The position numbers and the translations under genes were made by a program. A model generated the notes under the pieces. It made no database searches. It was not told where the DNA came from and saw only the letters and a list, made by a program, of their open reading frames with translations. A DNA stretch of 64,000 bases from Acanthosepion pharaonis. Its lineage: Eukaryota; Mollusca; Cephalopoda; Sepiida; Sepiidae. Where the stretch lies: assembly GCA_903632075.3 (NCBI GenBank), contig CAHIKZ030005404.1, positions 1,192,001 through 1,256,000 of the forward strand, given 5' to 3'. Positions 37,823-50,082 of the stretch are shown one piece after another. Positions within the stretch are counted from its first letter, which is position 1. Every line of letters starts with the position of its first letter.

Positions 37823-38040
37823 AAAAATTTTGGGATGTACTTTTTTAAGCTTTCCCCCAGTTTCAATTGAAAGCTATAGGATTAAATTTTCTAATTCCTG
37901 AAATTAAAATACTGTAGCATATTTCAGGCTAAGTTTGAATTCCAGTTGAACCAATAGCATTAACTTACTTGCTAATAAGCTTAGGAAAGTTATGGATTAT
38001 CTTATTCTCCCCCTAGCTATGAGTAAATAGTAAAACAGAA

Positions 38041-38044
<4 letters not shown>

Positions 38045-38085
<41 letters not shown>
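38045..38085. repeat. (AT)n microsatellite
   Basis: About 41 nt of AT repeats. Confidence 0.95.
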
Positions 38086-38087
<2 letters not shown>

Positions 38088-38121
38088 TTGTGTTCTATTT
38101 GTCTATTTTTTATTTTCTATT

Positions 38122-38252
38122 AGCAGTAGAGCCCGGCGTTGCCCGGGATGTAACAATAAGAGATAGATCAAGTATCCACCATCATAAAGACTGAAAAATA
38201 AAATTGACAAAGATTATTGTTTAAGGTTAACGGACACGCATGTCTTAAGTAG

Positions 38253-38283
<31 letters not shown>

Positions 38284-38525
38284 TTTTTTTACGAATTGGT
38301 CAAACTCAAACAAAAACATTGTTTTCAACCGTTATGAGTCTACCGATTAAATAGAATTTTATTATAAACAATTGTCTTGTAAATGGAATTTTTAAAGCAT
38401 TCTGAATGTAAAGATAAAGAAAAAAGTGTGCAAGACAATAAGAAACACTGCCTGCCAAAAAAAAAAGTGAAGTTTTGTTGAAATTGGTTGAAAAATGTAG
38501 GAAATCCGATCCCATATATAAATGA

Positions 38526-38556
<31 letters not shown>

Positions 38557-38847
38557 AAAAAAAAAACAAAAAAAACTGGGTTTTATAATAAGTATAACTC
38601 GATATGAGTTGTCCCCCCTTTCATTCTGCCGACAGAATTGTGTTTTATCGTATTTTCAAATTGATTTCATGCAAAAACAATTGTGTTTTTCCAATTTTTG
38701 GCACTGTCAGAACCACCGAAAGGTAATTTTACGCAGTCCTTTGAAGTTTTGTTGAAATCGGTTGAAAAATGTAGGAAATCCGATCCAATATATAAACGTA
38801 CAGATACACACACACACACACACAATCTGCGTTTTATAATAAGTAAG
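38122..38847 (+). mobile_element. Interspersed repeat of the CCCGGCGTTGCCCGGG type with duplicated 3' module
   Basis: It begins TAGAGCCCGGCGTTGCCCGG (38127-38146), an inverted-repeat-bearing motif that I recall from interspersed repeats of many invertebrate genomes. The 3' module, GGTTGAAAAATGTAGGAAAT then CCGATC, a (CA)n array and GTTTTATAATAAGTA, occurs twice (about 38467-38597 and 38740-38847), giving a 250-270-bp tandem duplication. A long T run (about 38251-38290) lies inside. The superfamily is unknown to me. No protein is encoded. Confidence 0.65.
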
Positions 38848-39049
38848 ATTTATGACATTTTGTAGTTATGTTTTTTAAGTTTTTTTCTGTGGTCCTTATG
38901 TAAATTTTTTTCGTCTGTGTTAATGTTATTATTTACAATTGAATATTTTTAGGTTACTAGAATTTGTTGAAATTCTTTTATTTATTGGTAGGGGTATTTG
39001 TTTAAATATATTAAGAGGTATAGTTATTGTTTGATTTTCTGTATGTGTT

Positions 39050-39083
39050 TTTTTTTTGTTTTTTTTTTTTTTTTTTTTTTTTT
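39050..39083 (+). repeat. Poly-T tract (interrupted once)
   Basis: T-rich tract of about 34 nt with a single G. Confidence 0.85.
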
Positions 39084-39232
39084 CATGGTTTGTAGGTCCG
39101 TTGTTTAGGTTGAATATTATATCTAAGAACTTTACTATTTTTTTTCTTTGATTTTATATCTATATTAAATCTTAGGGTATTATTCCTATTTTATTTTTTT
39201 CTGTAATTCTGCTGTTGTATTTTCTTAGGATA

Positions 39233-40426
39233 TATAGGGTTGGGGAATAAGTTGTGAGCATTTTTCAAAACGTTTTATTGTCATGGTCTTGCAATGTTAA
39301 ATTATATAAAACTAATCAACAGTATAATCTCTTAACTTCCCCCATCAGTCACAAAGTTTTTCTATTCGTTGATGATGAAAATCTGATTTTGAGCTGAAAA
39401 ATTAATCCAACCAAGCCGTCAATTCAACATAAATATTGAATGTTACACCACATAAGGCATTGAAAAGAGATCGAAAAAGATGAAAATCTGATGGTGCCAA
39501 GTCTGGCGAGTATGGAGGATGAGGCAACATTTGCCATCCAAATTTTTGAATAAAGGTTTTGTCATATTGGCAATGTGAGGAATGGCGTTGTTGTGTTGAA
39601 GAACACTGGGTCACCATTTTAGTCTTTTTTGCTGAATTGCTTCACAAAGACTGTGCAGTTCTTGAATGTAGAGCTTGGCATTTACTGTTTGGTTTTGCAC
39701 AAGCAATTCATAATGAATTATGCCTTTCCACCATACACACAACATGGTCGTTCGAGGATAAGACATTATTTTTCATCACCAGTGACAATGCGATAAAGAA
39801 AACACTGTTTATGACTGTATGTTGAGCAATGCCGAGCCAGCAAACTGGCTGCAATTATTGCACGCTGATTCTTGTTGTCATTCAATGCATGTGGCACCCA
39901 TGAACCAAGTTTCTGAACCTTTCCCGTTGAATGAAGGTGATTTATCACAATTCATCTGTTCCACCAATTCTGTGGTGGTCTGATGTGGATTTTCATGAAG
40001 AAACTGGTTTAATCACTACTCATCAAACTCAACTGGTCAACTAGGGCACTCCCGGTCCTCCAGCTCAAAATTTCCTTTTTTGAAGCGCAAAAACCAGCAT
40101 CAGTTAGTACTTTGAGGTATCGGGCCATCTCCATACACGTCACAAACCTCACAAGCTGCAATGGCAGCATTATCTCCTCGATTATATGCAAAAAGCAAAA
40201 GGTGTTGAAAATGAGCAGTTTTGTTTACTTAACATTCCGCTTTAGAGGTCTGAAATAGAACCGAAAAGTAATGGAATTAACAAAAATCATACATATACGT
40301 AAATGTTAGAACAACAATAAGAAATTGTTGTTCTAAAACATTCACCAAATGTTTTGCTTCCCAAAGATTTTTTTACTTTAAAAAAAAAAAACAAAAAAAC
40401 TCTCTACTTATTCCTCAATCCTATAT
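39233..40426 (-). mobile_element. mariner transposon, nearly complete, inactive
   Basis: Ends are inverted: ATATAGGGTTGGGGAATAAG on the left and, on the minus strand, ATATAGGATTGAGGAATAAG at the right, within TA-rich flanks consistent with TA target duplication. The roughly 1.19-kb length matches a mariner unit. Coding remnants run on the minus strand between the ends. The repeats differ at about 2 of 20 positions. Confidence 0.88.
39350..40200 (-). pseudogene. mariner transposase, frameshifted
   Basis: Three overlapping pieces follow the family order. The first (40009-40191) includes EMARYLKVLTDAGFCA. The second (39766-39948) reads HLHSTGKVQKLGSWVPHALN, NQRAIIAASLLARH and ends FLYRIVTGDEK, the first catalytic Asp block (TGDEKW). 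The third (39402-39617) contains LPHPPYSPDLAPSDFHLFRS, the block with the third catalytic Asp of the DD34D triad. Frame changes between the pieces and stops such as the one after FNAL show it is dead. The host cut-and-paste activity would have acted on the TIRs listed above. Confidence 0.9.
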
Positions 40427-40552
40427 CTAATATATAGTGTGTTTTTATGTATGTATGTATCTGTCTATCTGTCTATCTATGTATCTATCTATCCCTGGGT
40501 TTCACGCCTTTGCAATTGTCAGACCCAGTGTCACAAACTCACATCACTACAA

Positions 40553-40557
<5 letters not shown>

Positions 40558-40612
<55 letters not shown>
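40558..40612. repeat. (TA)n microsatellite
   Basis: About 55 nt of TA repeats following GTCTATCTGTCTATCTATG-type tetranucleotide repeats at 40440-40495. Confidence 0.95.
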
Positions 40613-40619
<7 letters not shown>

Positions 40620-40796
40620 TGTCACACATTATGAAATGGACAACGTCCGACAATTAATTTAAGACATTTTTGTGTTTATACATTCTTTTTATAGATACAA
40701 ATATTTAAGTAAATGCTCTGTTTTATAATAAACAGTATTAATAACATTTACTGGCCTGAATGTCCAAGAAATTTTCATAGAAAATATTCGTTCTCC

Positions 40797-40948
40797 GATC
40801 GGTTAAGGCACATCAGGCTAAATGACGGTTCCGTATAGGATACAGGTTTGATTCCTGTCGGAAATCTCCCCCCATTTCATTTATGAATTTAAAGCAGGTT
40901 TATTTCTTGAACAATGTCAAATATGTTTTTTTTTTTTTTTTTTTTTTC
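40797..40948 (+). mobile_element. tRNA-derived SINE, family 2, plus copy
   Basis: GATCGGTTAAGGCACATCAG then GGCTAAATGACGG and ACAGGTTTGATTCCTGTC (box B-like at about 40843-40860). It ends in a T-rich run. It matches the copies at 16.6-17.0 kb. Confidence 0.65.
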
Positions 40949-41324
40949 CCCACTTCTTCTCAGGTATAACCTATTGTAAGTAGTTAATTCATTTCACTGA
41001 TCTTATTACATAGAAAAATCTTTCTCGACATAAAAGTAAAGTAAGACAATTGCTTTAGGATCAGTTCTTGTCTTTAAAAAAAAATACTAATTTTTTTTTT
41101 TTTTTTTTTTAAGTTGTTTTTTAAGTTTTTGGGAATGTCACCAAATGGCTATCAGTTGACAGCTACTGATAATATTTCTTTATTTTTTTTTAATTCCCTA
41201 TCTCTACAGGGTGTAGGTGGTTATGATTCTGTACTGCTTCCTTTCTTTAATATCTGTAAACTGCTATGACTTCTTGGGTGGAGGAACTGGAGGGATGTGC
41301 TTTTGATGTTGCATTTGCCATATG

Positions 41325-41325
<1 letters not shown>

Positions 41326-41358
<33 letters not shown>
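41326..41358 (+). repeat. Poly-T tract, 33 nt
   Basis: Uninterrupted T run. Confidence 0.95.
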
Positions 41359-41359
<1 letters not shown>

Positions 41360-43230
41360 TCCTTTAAGACTGGTTGCCACACAGCTATTAAATTCTTGTA
41401 AAATAAGTTATTTTGTGATTGTAACTGTCATTGCCTGCATCAAAGTTGCAAGGTACATCCATGTAAATACACTAGGATGCATCATCGTAGATATTTCCAG
41501 AAGTCCTTTATAAGGGTTTTTATTCAGTGTACACAGATACATAAAAAAAACTTGGCATTTGAATTATATAAAAATAACAGTTGATCTATGATATCATTTT
41601 TCACTGTATTTCTATGACTCAAGGATCATCCTATAGGAAGCTTATTTATAATATTTGTAATAAAAAGTAAGAGAAATAATATGAAAGAAATTATTCTAAA
41701 AATATATATGACCATGTTTCAAGAAATTCAGACTTGTATATAAATTTCAGAAGGGTTCTATAATGTTTATATTATTTAATAAATCATATATTAAAATTGT
41801 ATTTGAACCTAAGTAAGTTTTTGAACATCTTTTATTGCTACTAATTTTTACTGTTATTAGATAAGTATGTGAAATTAGCTTAATTATTTTTGTTTGTAAT
41901 TTAAGTTTTCAAATTCAAGTTGGTAATTTGATTACAATATCTGAAGTATATATTTCTGTTGATATCTTCTGAGACTGTAAATAATGTTTCATATATGAAT
42001 TTCCTTTTGTAATAATAACCATCAGCATGTTCTAATAGGATTCTTTCATGGAGTTCATTAAAATCTGTAATAACTAGTCAATGATCTTAATTGTTCTTCA
42101 GCAAATTCATAATATATATTTTTTATAAAACAAGATCGAATATAGGACAAAAAATAAAGTAAAACAAAATAAAATGATCTCCCAACAAAGAAAAATAAAA
42201 AAACATTTTTATTTTCAAAGTTAATTTTTCTTTTGACATTGTTACAATTTCTGCTATTTAAAATTTTCATCCCTATAAAAGTTGTCACAATATTTAGAAT
42301 TAATATAACCTTTGACTCCTCTCTGAGTCTTTCTCTTCTGTTGGATATTGTATTTTTTCTTTAATGGTCTTTACTGTGATTATAATTAATTCAATTTTCT
42401 ATTCTAAACACTCCGGTGTAATTTTGTCTTAATAATTGTATCAGTCTCTTTCTTTTCTGTTCTTGGAAGTCATCTTTACCTTGAATTTATATTAAGTTTG
42501 AAAGTCACTTTGCTAAAGTGAAATCCTAAAGGTCCAAGCTAAGCATCAATAATTTTATAACATTTAATTATAAAATCATTTACCCAGTTGTCATTTTGGA
42601 CTATGCCAAGAGTTAATGTAACAAATTACTTTTTTTATACTTTTCTTCTGCAACTTATCTCTTAAATTTACTAATTATCTGCTGTGTTGTCCATGTGCAA
42701 TGGTATTGGGAATATACTTTTGCCATTGTGGCTAATATCAAATTTTGTAGTTCTTGGGTTATCCATACTTCAGCTCTTATAAGATGCTTGTAATTTTAAA
42801 CATGCTTTCATCCCATGAGCAAGGAAAGTTGACTGAATTCAAGTGAATATTGACAAATAACACACACATTGTAAACATTTTCAGTGTCTTCAAAGTAAAA
42901 AGTAATATTTAAAAAAAAAAAATAGAACTCAATTTAAGTAAATCATTAAATGTTATACTATATTTACACAATGACTATTTTATTTTCAGAAGACTTCAAA
43001 TTTTATCAGAAATGAATCCTGGCATAATCAAAGCTAGTTTTCAGTGATAAAAATTACCATTACAAATAGTCTGAAATTTGCATTAAGCATGCAAAAAGTA
43101 ATTTTATACTTTTATAAAATTGAATAATTGTTATAATTTGACATTTTGCCATTGTACTGTCTGATGTTGGTTATATATACAACACACTGTATTTGGTTTA
43201 CACTTCGAGATATGATCAAAAACATACTGA
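41359..43230 (+). other. Intronic sequence without recognised features
   Basis: AT-rich, no convincing coding or inverted-repeat signal. A region at about 42300-42830 is slightly less AT-rich and could be an old LINE scrap, but I could not confirm it. Confidence 0.4.
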
Positions 43231-43234
43231 GATG

Positions 43235-43920
43235 ATTATTCCTATTGTTGTCCTCATCTTCATTGCCATATTCACAACATTTTGGCTTTCTTCAGGTGAT
43301 TGGAATTTTGAGCTGAACCCTTTTTGTCCACAGGCGTAAATTGTTCTACATGCTTCTTCCGGATGTCTCCATATCAGTTATCTCCCTTTAACTCAACTTT
43401 CAAAGTTTTTTGTTCACCTCTGCTGTAGCTAGGTATTGAAATCACATCTCTTTGAGTCAAGTCACTAGATTCAATCAACACTTTTATCCACTGGGCCATG
43501 TTAATATATGAATTATTGAGATTTATAAACCTAATATCTTAGTAACCGTTTTTTACCAGAGCTTGTATTACAATTTTGTTATTATTTTTCTCTAGCACTC
43601 CATATTACTGGTTCCCATATTGTATTTATTTCTATGCTTGGCCAGCTCAGGAGATTTTTATGGCTTAGCATATGCACTGATTCCTTAAGTTTTTGTCTTT
43701 TCCAGTGACATTCTCTGTCTATTATTTCAATCACATCCCACAGGGGGCGGTAATCTCCCTTTTCCCTCCATATTCCAATCATCTATAGAAGTCCAGAATG
43801 TACAACAGCCGAAATGTCATGAATATGGCAATGAAGATGTGGACAACAGTCCAAATAATGTAAATAGTGTAAATGATTACAATACCTCATCTCAGAAATA
43901 TAAACAGATAAAGAAATGAA
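43235..43920 (-). mobile_element. Penelope-like element, copy B, 5'-truncated, with inverted terminal repeats
   Basis: Reading on the minus strand: pLTR (about 43920-43795), GIY-YIG C-terminal part, 3' tract, tRNA-like module (boxes at 43488-43498 and 43432-43442), and an inverted pLTR (about 43310-43235). The order and orientation repeat copy A. Truncation is more severe because the left pLTR joins the endonuclease domain directly. The right-hand repeat keeps CTGAAGA (43289-43295, minus strand). Confidence 0.85.
43582..43782 (-). pseudogene. PLE GIY-YIG endonuclease C-terminal fragment
   Basis: An open 66-residue stretch reads GIWREKGDYRPLWDVIEIID, then RKxKESVHMLSHKN-like sequence (QKLKESVHMLSHKNLL) and SIEINTIWEPV, ending at a stop after the SAREK residues. 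It aligns with the C-terminal half of the domain in copy A. The N-terminal half with YxGETG is missing, so it is non-functional despite being open. Confidence 0.85.
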
Positions 43921-43964
43921 CATTGGCTTTTATATAGATAGCTACCACTTTGTGGTACAATATT

Positions 43965-45240
43965 CTCTTATATGCCATGCCCCTTCAAGACATGGACTAT
44001 CATGGTTATCTAAAACTTTCTTTTCTTGCTCAACTTTTGCTGTGTTATCCTTGTTCTGCCATCTGTTAAATTTGTCAAATAGGTAATTTGCTGTTTTTTA
44101 CTGCATTTCTTGTTATGTCAGTGGTAAGTTCACCAAGCTTTCTTTCCTCATTATGGATTGCAGAAATTTCAGCTGTCTCTTTCAGATTGTAAGTAGCAAT
44201 TTCTTTGTAGTTCCTATTCTCCTTAAAAATTCCTTGTTATTCACATGATTGATAATCTCGGCCCTCTAGCACTTCAGTTTTCTTCATATGTGAAGATATT
44301 GTCCAATATTTACTGCCATATAGAAGATTAGATATTACGTAGCAGTTCAGCACACTTTTTTCATTATTTATTTTTAAAAAAATCCTATCTATTAATGGTT
44401 TGCTTAGTTTCTGGAAGGCATCTTAGTACTTCTGTATCACATTTTTCCTTTGTTTGACACTACTCAGATAAATTTCTGCACTTTTTGATTTTGACATCCT
44501 CAATATATATTTTACTATTTTTGCAAGAGACCTTACTTTCTGTTTTTCTTATGGTTAATGGTTCTCTACTACTTTGGTTAGGTGTTCTTTCAATTTTCTT
44601 TCTGAATTTTTTCATCAACACTGTATTTGCATACTTTGTTGCTAAGATCATTTGCCAGTAGTAAATCCTAGTTTTCTGCTTAGGATTGTCATGTTTGTAG
44701 GTTAAATAAACCCCATGAGAAAATGAATCCTTGTCTGCTCCTATCTTTGTGTAATGATTGAATTCATTCTCTATCTTCATTGCAAGCTATTTGTTCTCAG
44801 AGGAGGTTACGGTTTGCTTGAATTTTCTAAGATTTCAAATAGCTCTTCTACCCTATCAAATGCCTTTTTGTGTAACCTAGAAACCTTGGTATGTTTTTTT
44901 TTTTGCAATTGTATTGATTGCTCTGATAGCTATTCTGATCTTAATAGTATTTCTTGTTCCTGTGTTTTTTAACAATGTTTTTTTCCTATTTCCAGTCTAA
45001 TTTTTCTATAAGTTATTGTGTTTCATCACACTGATTGTCCAATGGAGCTTGCATTCATTTGTACCTGGTTTTCTTTGTCATTGTTATGAAAATGAATCTA
45101 CTGAAGTCTTTTTTGTCGGTGTTATATATTTCATTTATTTTGATAACCTTTTCAATCCTGAAATAATTTTAAGGTTATCAGCATCTCAATTACAACTTTA
45201 TCTGGTCCTGCCATTTTGATCCTTTTCATTTTCACCGGTG
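43965..45240 (-). pseudogene. LINE reverse transcriptase, 5'-truncated, copy A
   Basis: A minus-strand open stretch (44460-44780) and flanking pieces in other frames align with the copy at 47.8-49.4 kb. Shared words, read on the plus strand, include TTCAGCTGTCT, CCATGTCC- or CATGCCCC-like 3' end, and the CTGGTCCTGCC / CTGGTTCTGCT segment that encodes 'AGPDKI' upstream of the RT fingers. Stops and frameshifts are frequent. The 3' end appears to lie near 43965 by comparison with the other copy. Confidence 0.7.
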
Positions 45241-45373
45241 CTGTATGAAGTATTCAATTCTCATTGCACAAATTTAACATGTAATTGTACTGTAGTCCTG
45301 TACATGTGCCTGATGGCACTTGGCATAATAAAAATTTATCAGTTTATTTTCAAATATTAAAATTCTAAATATA

Positions 45374-45397
45374 TATTATTATTATTATTATTATTTT
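45374..45397. repeat. (ATT)n microsatellite
   Basis: About eight ATT repeats. Confidence 0.95.
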
Positions 45398-45720
45398 ATC
45401 CCTATAATTTCAGACAGGGGAAAACCACCATCTCTAATTTTTTTTTTTAAAATCCCCCACTTACTATTAAGTAATTTTATCTATATTGACATAACAAATG
45501 CTACAAAGTTTAGTGGTTAAAATTATTTACATTTAAGAATGTGTTTCTAATTCACTATTTCAGTTTTGTATCTTTTAAATGTTCATGTTTATAGAATTTG
45601 ATGCATGATATTTAAATATTTAAAAAATATTTAAATTCATCACTTTTAGAATGTAACACTCACTTTTACACTTATCTAATAAAAAAAAAGAACTAAAGTT
45701 TATATAAATATATACAAAAT

Positions 45721-45796
45721 ATTTGTACCATCAATAGCTGTTTTTATAACTAGTTAACACATTCTAGTTATAAAAACAGCTATTGATGGTACAAAT
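45721..45796. repeat. Perfect 33-bp inverted repeat (hairpin)
   Basis: Arms 45721-45753 and 45764-45796 are exact complements around a 10-nt loop (TTAACACATT). Less perfect pairing continues outward (TATACAAAATA against TTTTTGTATA). It could be a very short MITE or a palindromic repair product. Confidence 0.95.
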
Positions 45797-46189
45797 TTTT
45801 TGTATACATTTATAGAAACTCTTAATTAAATTGTTTATTTGCAAGATATCTTTTGGTTGGGTTGTATAATCAGTGGTAGTTGCTTTTAATGTTGGTAGGC
45901 AAGAATTTTTATTTTAAATATGTAAAATTGGATCTATAAATTATTAGTTGTCTTTGAGTTGTGAATGTTTTGTTTTATGGTGTGAGATTTATTTATTTAT
46001 TTTTGTTTGTTTTTTGTTTTCTACTGACTTTCATTTTAAATATTTGATACTTGGTCAGGGAACTTGGCAATAATCATCTCGATGCTTTACAATGTGTGGA
46101 AAGTATTTGATACTTATAAAGTAAAAAGGTGTTATCACGAGACTCTAGTTATGGTGAACTTTAACCTACTTTTGATTCCTTCCTTCATA

Positions 46190-46191
<2 letters not shown>

Positions 46192-46220
<29 letters not shown>
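46192..46220 (+). repeat. Poly-T tract, 29 nt
   Basis: Uninterrupted T run. Confidence 0.95.
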
Positions 46221-46223
<3 letters not shown>

Positions 46224-47068
46224 GGTAAAAATTTATTTTTGCATTGATGCATGTTTATAAGTTTATGAATGCTGGTTAATCAAGTCAGAGTGTCTTCTTT
46301 TTAAGAAACAAAATTAGTTTTTTTTGGGGGGGGTATGTATCCTGTAGACTTTTTAATCCTTTAAAATAAAATAAAAATGAGTATCTTAAAAGAACATTTT
46401 TATTTTAGTGTGTACCAAAACATTTTCAATGGCATACTGCATAACTGGCAAGGGACCTCTCTAAATAATCTTTCATAAATAGATAAAAGTATAAGGTAAA
46501 TGTTTGAATCTTGCTAACTTTTTGTTGAATGCAACAGCTCTGCCTGATGCAATCATTGTAATCATGACATGGTATTAGAAGTACTGTTCAATTTGATAAT
46601 TTATTAAATGCCCTTAATCAGTCTATAGTATTGTGAATGTAATTTCTTATTTTGTATAGCAGATCACCTCTTTGTATTCATACACAAGAGCTATTACATG
46701 CCCCAAATTCTAGAATTAAATTTGTATTCAACAGGATTTTAACCAAACACTGGCTTCATTTACAAATGTTAGTTGTTTTTAAAAATAAATATATAGTACT
46801 TTTTTTTTTCCATAATCATTTAGCATTTCTAAATGATATTTGTAAATAGATACAAATAAGTGATTCAGCTGTATTAGTTCATGCAAAATTCTGTTCAGTT
46901 TTTCTCACAGGTTGAGTTCAGTGTTAAACTACTGCTTAATAGTTGATCTTGAGTAGGAAAATGGTAATGTCAGTGTAAGAGTATTTACTAAGCTTCACTT
47001 GGTGTAACACAAAGCCATAAATGTGATGTCAGTCAGTTATGTGCCATGCACTATGCACATTTAGGTGA

Positions 47069-47280
47069 TCATGTATCTTTCGATACATGAATTTCTTTCT
47101 ACAGTAGACCAGTTGCCATCCAAAGCTATAGAACCCCATCTGTCCTGCTATTTGCAATAGCTTGGGGGGGGAGAAGAGGATTCATACCTTTCCCAAAGGT
47201 ATTAGCACATAAGTGAATGTAATGAATTTGATGGGAATTCAAACTCGTCTCTCTGATTCTTCAATGTGATGTACTTAGGA
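47069..47280 (-). mobile_element. tRNA-derived SINE, family 1, copy B
   Basis: It shares with the 5.7-kb copy the terminal hairpin CATGTATCTTTCGATACATG, the AGACCAGTTGCCATCCAA segment, GGATTCATACCTTTCCCAAA and, on the minus strand, a box B-like GAGTTTGAATTCCC. It is slightly shorter because of small deletions. Confidence 0.75.
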
Positions 47281-47814
47281 TAAAAATCATTACTTTGTGA
47301 TTGGCATATGGACTACCACTCCATGATATGGTGCCCCAAATGTTTTTGGATATTGTTTCAAATTAATTTTGACTGCATATTCTTCAATTTACTCTTCCAG
47401 AAATTTAGTCATATTTGAATTTAAATGAAATGTATTCGGATGTAAGTAAGGGTTATAATAAAGTATTTTCAAGATAGATGGTATTGATTGTATTTTCTTA
47501 ATTTTCATACATTTTAGTTTGGTACTTTGACATTTTTGTTTAGAAAATTTTGTCAAATCTTAAACCTTCAGAACTTAGAGTAACTAAAATTTCTCACTGG
47601 ATTTGGATAATCAGTTCTTATCTAGACATTCTTACTTATTTGTATTGTAAACACTACTGAATTTTTTAAATGATTGTATTGGGGGAAAAATAAATTGAAA
47701 AATGTCAAAACAGTAACAATTTAGATAATTGTATTTGCAAGCTTTATACTGAAGTGGATATAATATTGTGATTCTGAATTGAATTTTTATAATAAAAACA
47801 AAAATAACTTAGGT

Positions 47815-49330
47815 TATCTTTTATGTCCCATGTCCTTTCAAAACATGTGATTGTGTTTGTCCACATTTTTTTCTTTTATTGTTCTAAGTAATTTTTTACT
47901 ATTTACTATTCTTTTGTTTTTCCATCTCTTCACACACTCATGACTTCAATATATCCTGTCAGTGTTAAATTCACTAGACCCTCTCTCTTCATTATGTGTC
48001 CCAGAAACTTCAGCTGTCTTTCTGATTGGAAATATCAGTTTTCTTGTTTCCTTTCTTCCTTAAAACCTCCTTATTACTCACATGTTCTATCCATGGTATT
48101 ATTTGCATTCAATGGTAAAACCACATCTATCGTATTATGTCTTTTCATGTGAGAAGATTTTCCAGTATCACTACCCTTTTGAAAATTAGATATATAACAG
48201 TTCAGCACTCTTTGCTATATTTCTAAAGACATTTTTTTATCTCTTAATACTTTACTTAGTTTCTGTGTCACATTTTCCTATCTTTATTATGACACTATAC
48301 TGATGTTTTTGCACCTGCTTGATTTTTAACATCTGCAATACATTACGCATAAACTTGGCCTGTCTCTTTTGCTGACAACCATGAATTTTGTCTTCTTACA
48401 CTTAGTCCTTTCTTTTCATTTTCCTGTACTATGAGTTATTTGTTTTCCTTCTGAGTGTTCCATCAACTTAAAGTCGTGTGCATATCTTGTGTTGCTAAGT
48501 TTATGCTTGACAGTAATAAACACTAGTTGGTATTCTCATTCTCTTAGGATCATCTTGTAGAGTTTAAATAAATCTGGTAAGAAAATGCATCCTTTTTTTT
48601 TTTTCTCTTTTTTCTATTTTTCTGTGTATTCACTTAATTCCTCCTCTATCCACTTGCAGGCTCCCAGTAGAGATTATGGCTTGCTTGAATATATTTCCCC
48701 ATGTAAATCAAACTTTTCTTAGTATTTCATATAGTTCTTTGTGTCATACCCTATCAAATGCTTTTTTGTAATCTATTAAATAGGTTTGGGTTTTTTCTGC
48801 ATTTGTATTGCTTGCTCTGATTGAACTCTGATCATAAAAATAGCATTTCTTGTTCCAGTGTAATGAACAGTCATGTTTTTGCCTAATTTCTAGTCTAATT
48901 CTGCTACAGGTTCTACTCATTAAAATCATAAATACAGTTGTATAGTTCATAACATTATCTGAGATTTGTATTCATTTTCACCTGAGTGAGTGTGTTTTGC
49001 ATTCCTATAAAGGTAGATCTGCTGAGATCTCCTTTTGCTTCTGCCATTTATTTTCTTTATCATTTTCATAACTTTATTAATCCTAAAATCATTTCAGGCT
49101 GTCAACATTTATATTACAATCTTGTCTGGTTCTGCTACTTTCTCTTCATCTTGTCCAGTGGCCATTTTACCTAAAATATTAATACTACAGGTCCTATGTT
49201 TTTTTTATGTATTGTAAGTTTTACTTCTTTGTTGTGGGAGAGTTCACAGATGTATTTGTTCCATCTTTATAGAATCATTTTCTATTATGAATGTTCCCAT
49301 TTTAGATTTTGTGCATCTTATTGCTGGACA
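47815..49330 (-). pseudogene. LINE reverse transcriptase, 5'-truncated, copy B
   Basis: Minus-strand pieces in order: KMATGQDEEKVAEPDKIVI (about 49095-49175), NDFRINKVMKMIKKINGRSK (about 49040-49095), then MNYTTVFMILMSRTCSRIRL and EIRQKHDCSLHWNKK, IRASNTNAEKTQTYLIDYKK and AFDRV (48744-48950). The last corresponds to RT motif A (F/Y-x-DY-x-KAFD) of non-LTR elements. The catalytic YxDD region further 3' is not readable. Stops throughout. It is the second copy of the family at 43965-45240. Confidence 0.82.
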
Positions 49331-50082
49331 TTTTCTGTCCTCTTCTTATTGTTAATCTTTTTATGCATACCTGCCATATTTATGTTCCATAGTTTTTCTA
49401 TCTATACAGACTTATTTTTCTAATCAGTTTATTGTTTCCTTAGAATTCCATAAATGTTTATACAACAAATACAAACATATTTACTATTCCCATCCTGGTA
49501 ACAGTGTTGAAGACTCTCAAGACTCTTTAAACACTTTGAAACACAATCTCTCTTCTACCAGATGTCTTACAAATAGCAATTATTTTTATTTTTCTACACA
49601 TTGGGCAAGTTCAATGAACAACCTTTTGTTTATAGTGGACTGGAGTGATAAATTTATATCTTTCAGCTATTTTCTTTTGACATTTTTTCAATATATTTTG
49701 ATAAACAAAACTTTTTCTTCTTGAAAATCATTTGAAAACAAGGTCACTTGAAACTCTTTCTATTAAGCTATGCACTGACTAAAAATTTGCAAATAAAATT
49801 TAATTCTAATTTTATTTTGTATTTTTAGAAAATGTTGCAAGCTCATCTTTAATTGCTGTAGATGTTTTGAATTTAATGTACATTTTTAGAATTTGGAGTT
49901 GCTGTTATTCTCTAATTGGTATACACCAGAGTTAATATCTTGTTTTCCAGTTTATAAGTACAAAAGTATATATCTTTTATTAAATAAAATCTAATGTCAA
50001 TAAGGCAAAAACCTTTACTAAAAATAGTGTGTGGATTGACTCAGAGCCTCATAAATTTCAATTTCTAGCTACATTTTACCTT

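Noticed and set aside
40437..40662. ORFs encoding IYIYIY repeats
   Set aside because: Translation of a TA microsatellite; the same applies at 14.0, 58.5 and 59.5 kb.
45374..45397. ATT array considered as part of a CRISPR-like array
   Set aside because: A simple trinucleotide microsatellite in an animal genome; no spacer structure.
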